From positions 1 through 64,000 of the forward strand of contig JAEYAO010000019.1 in the NCBI GenBank assembly GCA_023456105.1: 64,000 bases of DNA. Direction: 5' to 3'. A model generated the notes under the pieces. It was not told the DNA's origin. It searched no databases and saw nothing but the letters and a program-made list of their open reading frames with translations. Positions 8,035 through 16,224 of this stretch are shown here, piece by piece. Position 1 is the stretch's first letter, and every line of letters begins with the position of its first letter. This stretch comes from Pseudomonadota bacterium (GTDB lineage Bacteria; Pseudomonadota; Alphaproteobacteria; Caulobacterales; Caulobacteraceae). The translations under genes and the position numbers were made by a program.

Positions 8035-9609
8035 TCAGGCCGCCTGGTTGGACCCCTCGGGCGCGGTCCAGCGCAGCCGCGGCGAGCGCGCCGCGCGCGT
8101 CTCGTCGAGGCGCCGCAGCGGCGCATGGAAGGGCGCCCCCTTGAACCGTTCCACATCGCCGGCCTTCGCGGCCTGGGCGAGCAGCCGCATGGCCTCGATG
8201 AAGCGATCCAGCTCGGCCTTCGATTCCGTTTCCGTCGGCTCGATCAGCATGGCGCCGTGCACGACCAGCGGGAAATACATGGTCATGGGATGGAAGCCTT
8301 CGTCGATCATCGCCTTGGCGAAGTCGAGCGTGGTGACCTCCGTGCCCTTCAGCCATTCGTCGTCGAACAGGGCCTCGTGCATGCACGGCCCCTCGGGGAA
8401 GGCCGCGCTCATCAGGTCGGACAGCCGGGCCTTGATGTAGTTGGCGTTCAGCACCGCGTCCTCGGCCACCTGGCGCAGGCCGTCCGAGCCGTGGCTCATC
8501 ATGTAGGACAGGGCGCGCACATACATGCCCATCTGGCCCTGAAAGGCGCACAGCCGGCCGAAGGCCTGTTCCGCCTCGTCCTCCTCGCGCTCGATCAGGC
8601 GATAGCCGTTCGCGTCCGACACGACCCACGGCGCGGGGGCGAAGGGCGCCAGCGCTTCGGACAGCACCACCGGACCGGCGCCGGGGCCTCCGCCGCCGTG
8701 CGGAGTCGAAAAGGTCTTGTGCAGGTTGATGTGCATGGCGTCGACGCCCAGATCGCCCGGCCGCACCCGGCCGACGATGGCGTTGAAGTTGGCCCCGTCG
8801 CAGTAGAAATAGGCGCCCGCCTCATGCGTCAGGCGGCTGATCTCCAGGATGTCGCGCTCGAACAGGCCGCAGGTGTTGGGGTTGGTCACCATGATGGCGG
8901 CCACGTCGGGCCCCAGCTTGGACGCCAGGTCGGCCACGTCCACACGGCCGTCCTCGGTCTGGGCGACCTCGACCACCGAATAGCCGACAAAGGCCGCCGT
9001 CGCCGGATTGGTGCCGTGGGCCGAGGTGGGAACCAGCACCTTGCGGCGCTGCGCGTGTTCGCCCTTGGCTTCGTGCGCGGCGCGAATGGCCATCAGGCCG
9101 CACAATTCGCCATGCGCGCCCGCCTTGGGCGACAGGGCCACCGCCGGCATGCCGGTCAGGGTCTTCAGCCAGTGGGCCAGCTGGTCCATCAGCTCCAGCG
9201 CGCCCTGCACGGTCGACTGCGGCTGCAGCGGGTGGATGTCGGAGAAGCCCGGTAGGCGCGCCATCTTCTCGTTCAGGCGCGGGTTGTGCTTCATGGTGCA
9301 CGATCCCAGCGGATAGATGGCCAGGTCGATGGCGTGGTTCTTCTGGCTGAGGCGCACATAGTGGCGCATGGCCTCGGGCTCCGACAGGCCCGGCAGGCCG
9401 ATCGGATCGCGGCGGACCAGATCGCCCAGGTCCGACGCATCGGTCTTGGGTTCCGGCAGGTCGACGCCGGTCTTGCCCCAGCCTTCGCCCTCGAAGATCA
9501 GCTTTTCGTCCTGCAGCAGGCCGCGCCCGCCGGTCAGGGTCGGGTGCTTGTAGTCGTGATCGACCGTGTTCGGCGTGGTCGGACGGCCGACGGTGTTCAT
9601 GGTGCTCAT
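8035..9609 (-). CDS. gcvPB: Glycine dehydrogenase (decarboxylating) subunit 2
   Basis: About 524 residues, the C-terminal half of the split P-protein. With GcvPA it decarboxylates glycine and passes the aminomethyl group to the lipoyl arm of GcvH. The PLP-binding lysine is K298 in HINLHKTFSTPHGGGG, and SAHGTNPATAAF is also conserved. The ATG at 9609 (MSTMNTVG) is preferred; the longer frame to 9636 reads into the preceding small gene. Its only visible ribosome site, TAGG, falls inside the end of that gene, so its translation may depend on it. Confidence 0.95.
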   Translation of the reverse strand: MSTMNTVGRPTTPNTVDHDYKHPTLTGGRGLLQDEKLIFEGEGWGKTGVDLPEPKTDASDLGDLVRRDPIGLPGLSEPEAMRHYVRLSQKNHAIDLAIYPLGSCTMKHNPRLNEKMARLPGFSDIHPLQPQSTVQGALELMDQLAHWLKTLTGMPAVALSPKAGAHGELCGLMAIRAAHEAKGEHAQRRKVLVPTSAHGTNPATAAFVGYSVVEVAQTEDGRVDVADLASKLGPDVAAIMVTNPNTCGLFERDILEISRLTHEAGAYFYCDGANFNAIVGRVRPGDLGVDAMHINLHKTFSTPHGGGGPGAGPVVLSEALAPFAPAPWVVSDANGYRLIEREEDEAEQAFGRLCAFQGQMGMYVRALSYMMSHGSDGLRQVAEDAVLNANYIKARLSDLMSAAFPEGPCMHEALFDDEWLKGTEVTTLDFAKAMIDEGFHPMTMYFPLVVHGAMLIEPTETESKAELDRFIEAMRLLAQAAKAGDVERFKGAPFHAPLRRLDETRAARSPRLRWTAPEGSNQAA

Positions 9610-9619
9610 GATCAGAAAC

Positions 9620-9964
9620 CTATTCTGGACGTCCACCGCCGACGATCACATCGACAGGTGCCACTACTGGCACGATGAACTTAATGCGGCTGATGGTTGA
9701 GTTCTGCCGGCCCTTCTCGCCCGCTGCGCCGATGTCTAACGACATAACTTTGATGCCGGCGTTAGCCTTGCCGGACTCCGTGTCGGTAGCGGTTACGGCG
9801 ACATCGAACTCGATCTGCTGAACGTGCTTGTAAAGCTGATCGGTGCCCTCCCAAGCGGGATTTATTCCACCTTTTCCGACACTAGATTTCCACTCCAACT
9901 GCGCTTCATAGATAGCGGTCATGGTCTCGAGGATCGACTTCTTGACGAACTCCTTAAGCTCCAT
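9620..9964 (-). CDS. Small soluble protein, Trypco2-like layout, inserted in the gcv operon
   Basis: 114 residues. An N-terminal helix (MELKEFVKKSILETMTAIYEAQ) is followed by a GGINPAW loop and a beta-rich half: IEFDVAVT, GIKVMSLDIGA and STISRIKFIVPV. I know this layout from a widespread family of uncharacterised small proteins and from the Trypco2 domain of predicted conflict systems; membership here is inference. A strong ribosome site AGGAGGG (9971-9977) precedes its ATG. Two 60-base stretches counted at 57% and 52% GC, clearly below the neighbours. It is not part of any known glycine cleavage system, and it lies between gcvPA and gcvPB with 13- and 10-base junctions, suggesting acquisition and retention. 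Confidence 0.8.
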   Translation of the reverse strand: MELKEFVKKSILETMTAIYEAQLEWKSSVGKGGINPAWEGTDQLYKHVQQIEFDVAVTATDTESGKANAGIKVMSLDIGAAGEKGRQNSTISRIKFIVPVVAPVDVIVGGGRPE

Positions 9965-9979
9965 TCGTCTCCCTCCTGA

Positions 9980-11326
9980 TCACGCTGCCAATACCTTGGC
10001 GAGCGCGCCCGCCAGAATCTTGATGTCGGCGTCAAGCGTGGTCTCGGTCGCGGTGACCAGCAGCACGTCGTCCATTCCGCCCTCCGGGTTCAGGCGGCTG
10101 TAGGGCACGCCCGCCAGGATGCGGTGCTCGGCCAGCTGCTCCACCACCTCGGCGGCGTCCCGGGGCAGGCGCACCGCGAACTCGTTGAAGAAGCGCGGGG
10201 TCAGGACCTCGACGCCGGGGATGGCCGCCAGCGCATCGCGCGTCGCGGCCGCCTTTTCGTGGTTCAGCAGCGCCAGCTTGCGCAGGCCCGTCTCGCCCAA
10301 CAGGCTCATGTGGATGGTGAAGGCCAGGGTGCAGAGACCCGAGTTGGTGCAGATGTTCGACGTCGCCTTGTCGCGGCGGATATGCTGCTCGCGCGTGGAC
10401 AGGGTCAGAACAAAGCCCCGCTCTCCGTCCGCGTCCACCGTCTCTCCGGTCAGACGGCCTGGCATCTGGCGGATCAGCTTTTCGCGGGTGGCGAACAGAC
10501 CGACATAGGGGCCGCCGAAGTTCAGCGCATTGCCGATCGACTGGCCCTCGGCCGCGACAATGTCGGCCCCCATCTCGCCCGGCGACTTCAGCAGGCCCAT
10601 GGACACCGCTTCAGTCACCACGACGATCAGAAGCGCGCCGGCGGCGTGGGCGGCCTCGGCGATCCTGGACACATCCGTCGCCGTGCCGAAGACGTTGGGC
10701 GTCTGCACCACCACGCAGGCGGTGTCGGGCCCGATGGCGTCGATCACGGCGGCCTCGGCGTCGATGGCGGGCTGAAGCGCCTGCGTCTCCACGCCCACCG
10801 CATGCACCACCGTCTCCGTCGCCTTGACGTAGTGCGGATGCACCCCGCCCGAGATCACCGCCTTGTTGCGGCGGGTCACCCGCGTCGCCATCAAGACGCC
10901 CTCGGCCATGGCGGTGGAGCCGTCATAGAGCGAGGCGTTGGCCACCGGCATGCCGGTCAGGTTCGCGACCTGGGTCTGGAACTCGTACAGGTACTGCAGC
11001 GTGCCCTGTGCGATTTCCGGCTGATAGGGGGTGTAGCTGGTCAGGAACTCGGACCGCTGGATGATGTGGTCCACCGTCGCCGGCACGTGGTGCTTGTAGG
11101 CCCCGGCCCCGCAGAAGAAGGGCGTGGTTCCGGCGGTCGTGTTCTTGCCCGCCATGGCCGACAGCGCCCGCTCGACCTCGAGCTCGCCCTGCACGCGCGG
11201 TAGGTCCACGGGGGCGTCCAGGCGAGCGCTTTCGGGCACGTCCACAAACAGGTCGTCGATCGACGAGGCGCCGATGGCGGACAGCATCGCCGTACGGTCG
11301 TCGGGCGTCAGGGGGAGGTAGCGCAT
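9980..11326 (-). CDS. gcvPA: Glycine dehydrogenase (decarboxylating) subunit 1
   Basis: 448 residues, the N-terminal half of the split P-protein, forming the heterotetrameric decarboxylase with GcvPB. It begins MRYLPLTPDDRTAML and contains FCGAGAYKHHVPATVDH and YTPYQPEIAQGTLQYLYEFQT, both family hallmarks. It lacks the PLP lysine, as expected, because that is in GcvPB. A palindromic repeat lies just upstream, between it and gcvH. Confidence 0.95.
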   Translation of the reverse strand: MRYLPLTPDDRTAMLSAIGASSIDDLFVDVPESARLDAPVDLPRVQGELEVERALSAMAGKNTTAGTTPFFCGAGAYKHHVPATVDHIIQRSEFLTSYTPYQPEIAQGTLQYLYEFQTQVANLTGMPVANASLYDGSTAMAEGVLMATRVTRRNKAVISGGVHPHYVKATETVVHAVGVETQALQPAIDAEAAVIDAIGPDTACVVVQTPNVFGTATDVSRIAEAAHAAGALLIVVVTEAVSMGLLKSPGEMGADIVAAEGQSIGNALNFGGPYVGLFATREKLIRQMPGRLTGETVDADGERGFVLTLSTREQHIRRDKATSNICTNSGLCTLAFTIHMSLLGETGLRKLALLNHEKAAATRDALAAIPGVEVLTPRFFNEFAVRLPRDAAEVVEQLAEHRILAGVPYSRLNPEGGMDDVLLVTATETTLDADIKILAGALAKVLAA

Positions 11327-11339
11327 GGGGGTCTCACTC

Positions 11340-11404
11340 CGTCATCCTCGGGCTCGACCCGAGGATCGGATGCGGGGCGGATCGTGCGTCGGTTGTTCGC
11401 ACGA
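11340..11404. repeat. Palindromic intergenic repeat, copy 1 (gcvH-gcvPA)
   Basis: GTCATCCTCGGGCTCGACCC opens a 30-base unit (11341-11370) in which CCTCGGG pairs imperfectly with CCCGAGG. It recurs almost unchanged at 11804 and 16124. A second hairpin, TCGTGCG (11382-11388) with CGCACGA (11398-11404), follows. It fills most of the 93-base gap between gcvH and gcvPA, a REP-like element inside an operon. Confidence 0.8.
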
Positions 11405-11419
11405 GCAGCGGAAAAGCGA

Positions 11420-11785
11420 TCAGAGCGTCTTCAGGTAATCGTCATAGGCGGCCTGATCCATCAGGGCGTCCAGCTGCGAGGGGTCCGACACCTTGATGCG
11501 GGCGAACCAGCCGTCGCCTTCCGGGTCGGCGTTGACGGTCTCGGGGGCGGTCGAAAGGGCGTCGTTGGCCTCGACCACCTCTCCGGAGACGGGGGCGTAG
11601 ACGTCGGAGGCCGCCTTGACGCTCTCGACCACGGCGAAGCTGTCCTTGGCGGAGAGGGTCTTGCCGGTCTCGGGGACCTCCACGAACACCACGTCGCCCA
11701 GGGCGTCGGCGGCGTGCTTGGAGATGCCGACGGTGGCGACTTCGCCGTCGAGGCGGACCCACTCGTGTTCCTTGGTGAACTTCAT
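11420..11785 (-). CDS. gcvH: Glycine cleavage system H protein
   Basis: About 121 residues. The lipoyl carrier that shuttles the aminomethyl group between P- and T-proteins. The lipoylated lysine is K57 in VESVKAASDVYAP, and it starts MKFTKEHEWVRLDG as is usual. ATG 11785 has GAGGAG eight bases upstream; the longer frame to 11896 only runs through the palindromic repeat. It lies between gcvT and gcvPA, with repeats on both sides. Confidence 0.97.
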   Translation of the reverse strand: MKFTKEHEWVRLDGEVATVGISKHAADALGDVVFVEVPETGKTLSAKDSFAVVESVKAASDVYAPVSGEVVEANDALSTAPETVNADPEGDGWFARIKVSDPSQLDALMDQAAYDDYLKTL

Positions 11786-11802
11786 GTGCTTTTCTCCTCG
11801 AC

Positions 11803-11912
11803 CGTCATCCTCGGGCTCGACCCGAGGATCGGATGTTGTTCGGCTCGTGCGTTTATGTCTTTGCACAAGCGGTTGACCGCCCGGCCCTCGGGTCAAGCCC
11901 GAGGGTGACGGG
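11803..11912. repeat. Palindromic intergenic repeat, copy 2 (gcvT-gcvH)
   Basis: A composite element. The 30-base unit (11804-11833) is at the left, and an inverted, slightly different copy of the same palindrome (11885-11912, CCCTCGGGTCAAGCCCGAGG) is at the right, with a weak hairpin between. The two ends face each other, like paired REP units. It occupies nearly the whole gcvT-gcvH interval. Confidence 0.82.
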
Positions 11913-11919
11913 GTGGATA

Positions 11920-13044
11920 TTACGCCTTCGGCTTACGGTGATAGCGTTGCGCCACGAACGGCATGGCGACGACTTCAGCGGCGGCGGGCTTGCCGCGCAC
12001 GATGACCTTCAGCTCCGTGCCCAGCGCCGCCAGGCGGGCGGGCACATAGGCCATGGCGATGTTGCGGCCCAGGGTGGGGGAGGGACCGCCCGAGGTGACC
12101 TTGCCGATCACCTGGCCGTCCGCATCGGCGACCTCGGCGCCTTCGCGGGCGGGCGCGCCTTCCTTGACGGCCAAGCCCACGCGCACGCGGCTGGGCCCCT
12201 CGGCCATCTCCTTGGCGACCCGCTCGGCGCCGTTGAAGTTTCCAGCCTCGCGCCGCGACTTGGACAGGGCGAAGCCCAGCGCCGCCTCGACCGGGCTGGT
12301 GAAGGCGTCGATGTCGTGGCCGTGCAGCGGCAGCCCGGCCTCGAGCCGCAGCGAATCGCGGGCGCCAAGGCCGATCGGCTTGACGCGGGCGTCCTCCAGC
12401 AGGGTGTTCCAGATGCGCTCGGCCTCTTCGGCCGGAACCGAGATCTCGTAGCCGTCCTCCCCGGTGTAGCCCGAGCGCGACACGAAGCAGTCGCAGCCGA
12501 ACAGCATCAGTCTCGCGCACTCCATGAAGCCCATCTCGGCCAGCACCGGCTCGTGCGCGGCCATGACCTCGGCGGCCTCCGGCCCCTGGATCGCCAGCAG
12601 CGCCCGGTTGTCCAGCCGCATCAGGAAGGCCGAGCCTTCCAGATTGTTCTTCAGATATTCGAAATCGGCTTCCTTGTTGCCGGCGTTGACCACGACGAAC
12701 AGGCCGTCGTGGTCCGGGCGGCCGGCCATCAGGTCATCCATGATGCCGCCGTCCTGGTTCAGCAGCAGCGAATACTTCTGCTTGCCCGCCTTCAGCGCCT
12801 GGTAGTCGCCGGGCACGAAGCGTTCGAACTGGGTCACGGCGTCCTCGCCCGTGATGCGGCACTGGCCCATGTGCGAGACGTCGAACAGGCCGGCGTGCTC
12901 ACGCGTCCAGCGGTGCTCGGCCAGAACGCCTTCGTACTGGATGGGCATGTCATAGCCGCTGAAGGCCGCCATGCGGGCGCCCAGCGCCTTGTGGGCTGCA
13001 TGCAGCGGCGTGGTCTTCAGGGCGTCTGTGGCCGGTTCAGCCAT
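11920..13044 (-). CDS. gcvT: Glycine cleavage system aminomethyltransferase
   Basis: About 374 residues. The T-protein releases ammonia and transfers the methylene group to tetrahydrofolate. It starts MAEPATDALKTTPLHAAHKA and holds FSGYDMPIQYEGVLAEHRWTR, RVGLAVKEGAPAREG and the C-terminal YVPARLAALGTELKVIVRGK. The ATG at 13044 was chosen by family start; the open frame to 13644 is an artefact that runs through the riboswitch. First gene of the operon. Confidence 0.96.
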   Translation of the reverse strand: MAEPATDALKTTPLHAAHKALGARMAAFSGYDMPIQYEGVLAEHRWTREHAGLFDVSHMGQCRITGEDAVTQFERFVPGDYQALKAGKQKYSLLLNQDGGIMDDLMAGRPDHDGLFVVVNAGNKEADFEYLKNNLEGSAFLMRLDNRALLAIQGPEAAEVMAAHEPVLAEMGFMECARLMLFGCDCFVSRSGYTGEDGYEISVPAEEAERIWNTLLEDARVKPIGLGARDSLRLEAGLPLHGHDIDAFTSPVEAALGFALSKSRREAGNFNGAERVAKEMAEGPSRVRVGLAVKEGAPAREGAEVADADGQVIGKVTSGGPSPTLGRNIAMAYVPARLAALGTELKVIVRGKPAAAEVVAMPFVAQRYHRKPKA

Positions 13045-13095
13045 GGCGGGGAGCCTTTCGCGGTCGCGTCTCGGGGCGGTCTCCCGCCGGTTCTC

Positions 13096-13298
13096 GCGCC
13101 CCCGCTGTCCTGAAGCCTGAGAGATTCCGACCGCCACTGCGGCCTTGCTCCGTCGGCGCGCCCCCAGAACCAAGATTCCTGGGCGACTTTCCAGCGTCCG
13201 TGTGCTTCGCGGTCCGTTTGCCTGAGCGTTTCCGGGGCGGTTGCGCCTTCGGCGTCGGGGCGGCGAACCGCCCCGATCTCTCCCGCGAGAGCGCGCGA
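13096..13298 (-). promoter_or_regulatory. Tandem glycine riboswitch ahead of gcvT
   Basis: Read on the minus strand, two aptamer-like blocks are visible. The upstream one (about 13298-13180) contains GAGAGA, the GCCGAAGG hairpin and CGCTCAGGCAAA followed by CTGGAAAG. The downstream one (about 13165-13096) contains CGCCGACGGAGCAAGG and AATCTCTCAGGCTTCAGGACAG. These conserved cores match the known glycine riboswitch, which typically occurs in pairs and switches on gcv operons when glycine is plentiful. About 50 bases separate it from the gcvT ATG. Confidence 0.9.
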
Positions 13299-13328
13299 CC
13301 TTAGCGCCCGACTCCCGCGCGAAGTCAA
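13297..13328 (-). promoter_or_regulatory. Candidate promoter of the gcv operon
   Basis: On the minus strand TTGACT (13328-13323) is followed after 17 bases by GCTAAG (13305-13300), similar to the Caulobacter housekeeping pattern. Transcription would begin near 13291, at the first bases of the riboswitch, which supports the call. Confidence 0.5.
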
Positions 13329-13399
13329 GCGGAGCGGAACAAGCCGGAGCGGCGTGGATTGGTTTTGCAACGGCCCTCTCCCCCGCGCCAGAGGACACC

Positions 13400-14431
13400 A
13401 TGTCCATCATCACCAGGATCTTCGGCGAGTCCGGCAAGCCCCGCAGCCGCCCGGCCAGGCCGGACGCCGCCATGCAACGCGTGCTGGACCAGTACGCCCG
13501 GCTGGACCCCAAGCCGATCGAGACCTTGACCCCGCAGGAGGCACGCCTCCAGCCGACCCCGGCCGATGCCGTCAAAAAGCTCCTCGGCTCCAAGCGTGAA
13601 AGCGAGGACCCGACACTGGGCGTGATGACGCGGGACATCACCATTCCAGGCGCGGCCGGACCGCTGCAGGCCCGTGTCTATCGCCCAAAGAGCGCCCACC
13701 CCGACGTCAAGCCGGTGGTGCTGTATTTCCACGGCGGCGGCTTCGTGATCGCCGATCTCGACGTCTATGACGCCAGCCCGAGGAGCGTCGCCCGCTTCGC
13801 CGACTGCGTGGTCGTTTCGGTCCACTATCGCCAGGCGCCCGAACACAGGTTCCCCGCCGCCCACGAAGACGCCCTGGCCGCGTGGCGCTGGATCATCGAC
13901 AACGCCGCCTCGCTCGGGGGCGATCCGAACAAGATCGCCATCATGGGCGAAAGCGCCGGCGGGAACCTGGCCTGCGCCACCGCCATCGCCGCGCGCGACG
14001 AGGGGCTGCAGGCGCCCTGCCACATGGTGCTGGTCTATCCGATCGCTGGCGACGACATGGAGACGCCGTCCTACATCGAGAACGCGACGGCCAGACCGCT
14101 GAACAAGCCGATGATGGAATGGTTCGTAAGGCACGCCTTCGACGATCCGTCCCGGACCGCCGATCCCCGCATCAACCTGGTCGAGGCCGACCTGATCGGC
14201 CTGCCGAGCGCTACCGTGATCTGCGCCGAGATCGATCCGCTGCGCTCCGAAGGCGAACTGCTGGCCGAGCGGCTGGAGCAGAACGGGGTCGAGGTGCGGC
14301 ACAAGACCTTCCACGGCTCGACGCACGAGTTCTTCGGCATGGGCCTGGTGGTGCCGGACGCCGCCGCCGCCGAGACCTTTGCCGCGCATGAGCTGAAGCG
14401 CGCCTTTGGCACAGCTGTGCTACCGATCTGA
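13400..14431 (+). CDS. Alpha/beta-hydrolase, HSL-type esterase
   Basis: About 343 residues, resembling bacterial hormone-sensitive-lipase (family IV) esterases. The oxyanion motif HGGG begins at H111, the nucleophile is S185 in GESAGG, and the acid and base are D279 (EIDPLRSEG) and H309 (GSTHEF). No signal peptide, so probably cytoplasmic, acting on short-chain esters or lipid fragments; the substrate cannot be told. GAGGA lies just before the ATG at 13400. It is divergent from the gcv operon and 69 bases ahead of fbp. Confidence 0.9.
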   Translation: MSIITRIFGESGKPRSRPARPDAAMQRVLDQYARLDPKPIETLTPQEARLQPTPADAVKKLLGSKRESEDPTLGVMTRDITIPGAAGPLQARVYRPKSAHPDVKPVVLYFHGGGFVIADLDVYDASPRSVARFADCVVVSVHYRQAPEHRFPAAHEDALAAWRWIIDNAASLGGDPNKIAIMGESAGGNLACATAIAARDEGLQAPCHMVLVYPIAGDDMETPSYIENATARPLNKPMMEWFVRHAFDDPSRTADPRINLVEADLIGLPSATVICAEIDPLRSEGELLAERLEQNGVEVRHKTFHGSTHEFFGMGLVVPDAAAAETFAAHELKRAFGTAVLPI

Positions 14432-14500
14432 CAACGGCGGACTTGCTCCCGTTGGCCGCGCCCGCCAAGAACGGTGAACACCGTCCCCGGAGCGCCGCCG

Positions 14501-15472
14501 ATGATCGCCCACGTCCGCCTGAACGACCACGTCGGCGCGCTCGAGACGCCCGAGGGCCTGCCGGCCGTGCTGGCTGTGCTGGGCGAAACCTGCGCGGCGA
14601 TCAGCCGGACGGTGGCGGGCGGGGCCCTAGTCGGCGCGCTGGGCGCCTCCGGCCAGGTCAACGTCCAGGACGAGGAGCAGAAGAAGCTCGACATCATCAC
14701 CAACGACATGCTGCGCGAGGCCTTGGCCGCCTGCGCCTCGGTGTTCGGCCTCGCCTCGGAGGAACTGGACACGGTTGAGTCGACCGGCCGCACCGGCGAA
14801 GGCGGCTATCTGGTGCTGTTCGACCCGCTGGACGGCTCGTCCAACATCGACATCAACGCGCCGGTCGGCACCATCTTCTCGGTCCTGCCGGCCCCGTCCG
14901 GCGAGATCGACGAAGCCGCCTTTCTCCAGCCGGGCCGCAACCAGGTCGCGGCCGGCTACGCCCTTTACGGCGCGCAATCGATGCTGGTGCTGACGACGGG
15001 GCGGGGCGTCGCCGCCTTCACCCTGGATTCGGACGGCCAGTGGCTGCGCACCGGCGAAGACCTCGCCATCCCGGCGGACACCAAGGAGTTCGCCATCAAC
15101 ATGTCGAATCAGCGTCACTGGGCCGAGCCGGTCCGCCGCCACATCGACGGCTGCCTGCAGGGCAAGGACGGGCCGCGGGGCAAGGATTTCAACATGCGCT
15201 GGGTGGCGGCCATGGTCGCGGACGTGCACCGCATCCTGATGCGTGGTGGCGTTTTCCTTTATCCGTGGGATGCGCGCGAGCCGAACCGCGCGGGCAAGCT
15301 GCGCCTGATGTACGAGGGCAATCCGATGGCGCTGCTGGTCGAACAGGCGGGCGGCAAGGCCACCACCGACGGCCGCCAACCCATTCTGGACATCCAGCCG
15401 TCAGAACTGCACCAGCGCATCGCCGTGGCCCTGGGCTCGGCCAACGAGATCGACGTCTTCGCGAGCGCCTGA
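14501..15472 (+). CDS. fbp: Class I fructose-1,6-bisphosphatase
   Basis: About 323 residues. A gluconeogenic phosphatase that converts fructose 1,6-bisphosphate to fructose 6-phosphate. The metal-binding signature FDPLDGSSNIDINAPVGTIF and the substrate loop KLRLMYEGNPMALLVEQAGG are present. ATG 14501 is preferred, with GGAG eight bases upstream; a GTG at 14474 gives nine more residues with no clear ribosome site. The nicotinamidase gene follows one base after its stop. Confidence 0.95.
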   Translation: MIAHVRLNDHVGALETPEGLPAVLAVLGETCAAISRTVAGGALVGALGASGQVNVQDEEQKKLDIITNDMLREALAACASVFGLASEELDTVESTGRTGEGGYLVLFDPLDGSSNIDINAPVGTIFSVLPAPSGEIDEAAFLQPGRNQVAAGYALYGAQSMLVLTTGRGVAAFTLDSDGQWLRTGEDLAIPADTKEFAINMSNQRHWAEPVRRHIDGCLQGKDGPRGKDFNMRWVAAMVADVHRILMRGGVFLYPWDAREPNRAGKLRLMYEGNPMALLVEQAGGKATTDGRQPILDIQPSELHQRIAVALGSANEIDVFASA

Positions 15473-15473
15473 C

Positions 15474-16106
15474 GTGGTCATCGGCCCTTCCGACGCGCTT
15501 CTGATCATCGATCCGCAGAACGACTTCTGCGAAGGCGGCGCGCTGGCGGTCGAGGGCGGGGCGGGGATCATGCCGCTGATCGTGCGGCTGGCCGAGCGTT
15601 TCGACCGCGTGGTCGTGACCCAGGACTGGCACACGCCCGACCAGATCTCCTTCGCCTCCAACCATCCGGGGGCGCAGCCCTTCACCGAGATCGAGGTCGC
15701 CTACGGCCGCCAGATGCTGTGGCCCGTCCACTGCATCCAGGGCTCGCCGGGCGCGGACTTCCATTCCGATGTCGGACCCGCCGTGGACAAGGCGCTGGCC
15801 ATCGTGCGCAAGGGGAGCAATCCGCGCGTCGACAGCTATTCCGGCTTCTTCGAGAACGATCATAGCACATCGACGGGCCTCTCCGGCCTGCTGCGCGAAC
15901 TCGGCGTCCCGCGCGTCTTTCTGTGCGGCCTGGCCTACGACTACTGCGTCCGCTTCACCGCCGAGGACGCGATGCGCGAGGGCTTCGAGGCGGTGGTGAT
16001 CACCGACGCCAGCCGCGCAATCGCGCCGAACACGGCGGCGGAGGCGCGGGACAGTTTCGGATCGCGTGGCGTGGTGGAAGTCAGCGCTGCCGAACTCTTG
16101 GCCTGA
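15474..16106 (+). CDS. pncA: Nicotinamidase (isochorismatase family)
   Basis: 210 residues. Hydrolyses nicotinamide to nicotinate for NAD salvage. The catalytic set is D13 (IIDPQNDF), K113 (VRKGSN) and C158 (GLAYDYCVRF); the metal-binding TQDWHTP loop is also present. GTG start at 15474, one base after the fbp stop, so translation probably re-initiates. Pyrazinamide sensitivity would follow from this family's known side activity. A palindromic repeat lies just downstream. Confidence 0.93.
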   Translation: MVIGPSDALLIIDPQNDFCEGGALAVEGGAGIMPLIVRLAERFDRVVVTQDWHTPDQISFASNHPGAQPFTEIEVAYGRQMLWPVHCIQGSPGADFHSDVGPAVDKALAIVRKGSNPRVDSYSGFFENDHSTSTGLSGLLRELGVPRVFLCGLAYDYCVRFTAEDAMREGFEAVVITDASRAIAPNTAAEARDSFGSRGVVEVSAAELLA

Positions 16107-16122
16107 CGTCCTCGCCCCCTTC

Positions 16123-16216
16123 CGTCATCCTCGGGCTCGACCCGAGGATCGGACGTCCTGCGGGCTCTGCGGTGGAGGACCCGCACGAAGGGGAGGGTGA
16201 GCCCGAGGGTGACGGC
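16123..16216. repeat. Palindromic intergenic repeat, copy 3 (pncA-add)
   Basis: The same 30-base unit as at 11341 and 11804 starts at 16124, and an inverted palindrome (GAGCCCGAGGGTGACGG) closes the element near 16216. It lies between two convergent genes and may end transcription from both sides. Confidence 0.78.
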
Positions 16217-16224
16217 GAGGGTCG

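Noticed and set aside
7390..9255. 621-codon plus-strand frame over gcvPB
   Set aside because: Antisense shadow of gcvPB, which keeps its PLP lysine motif.
13045..13644. Upstream extension of gcvT
   Set aside because: It would translate the glycine riboswitch and promoter; the family start is at 13044.
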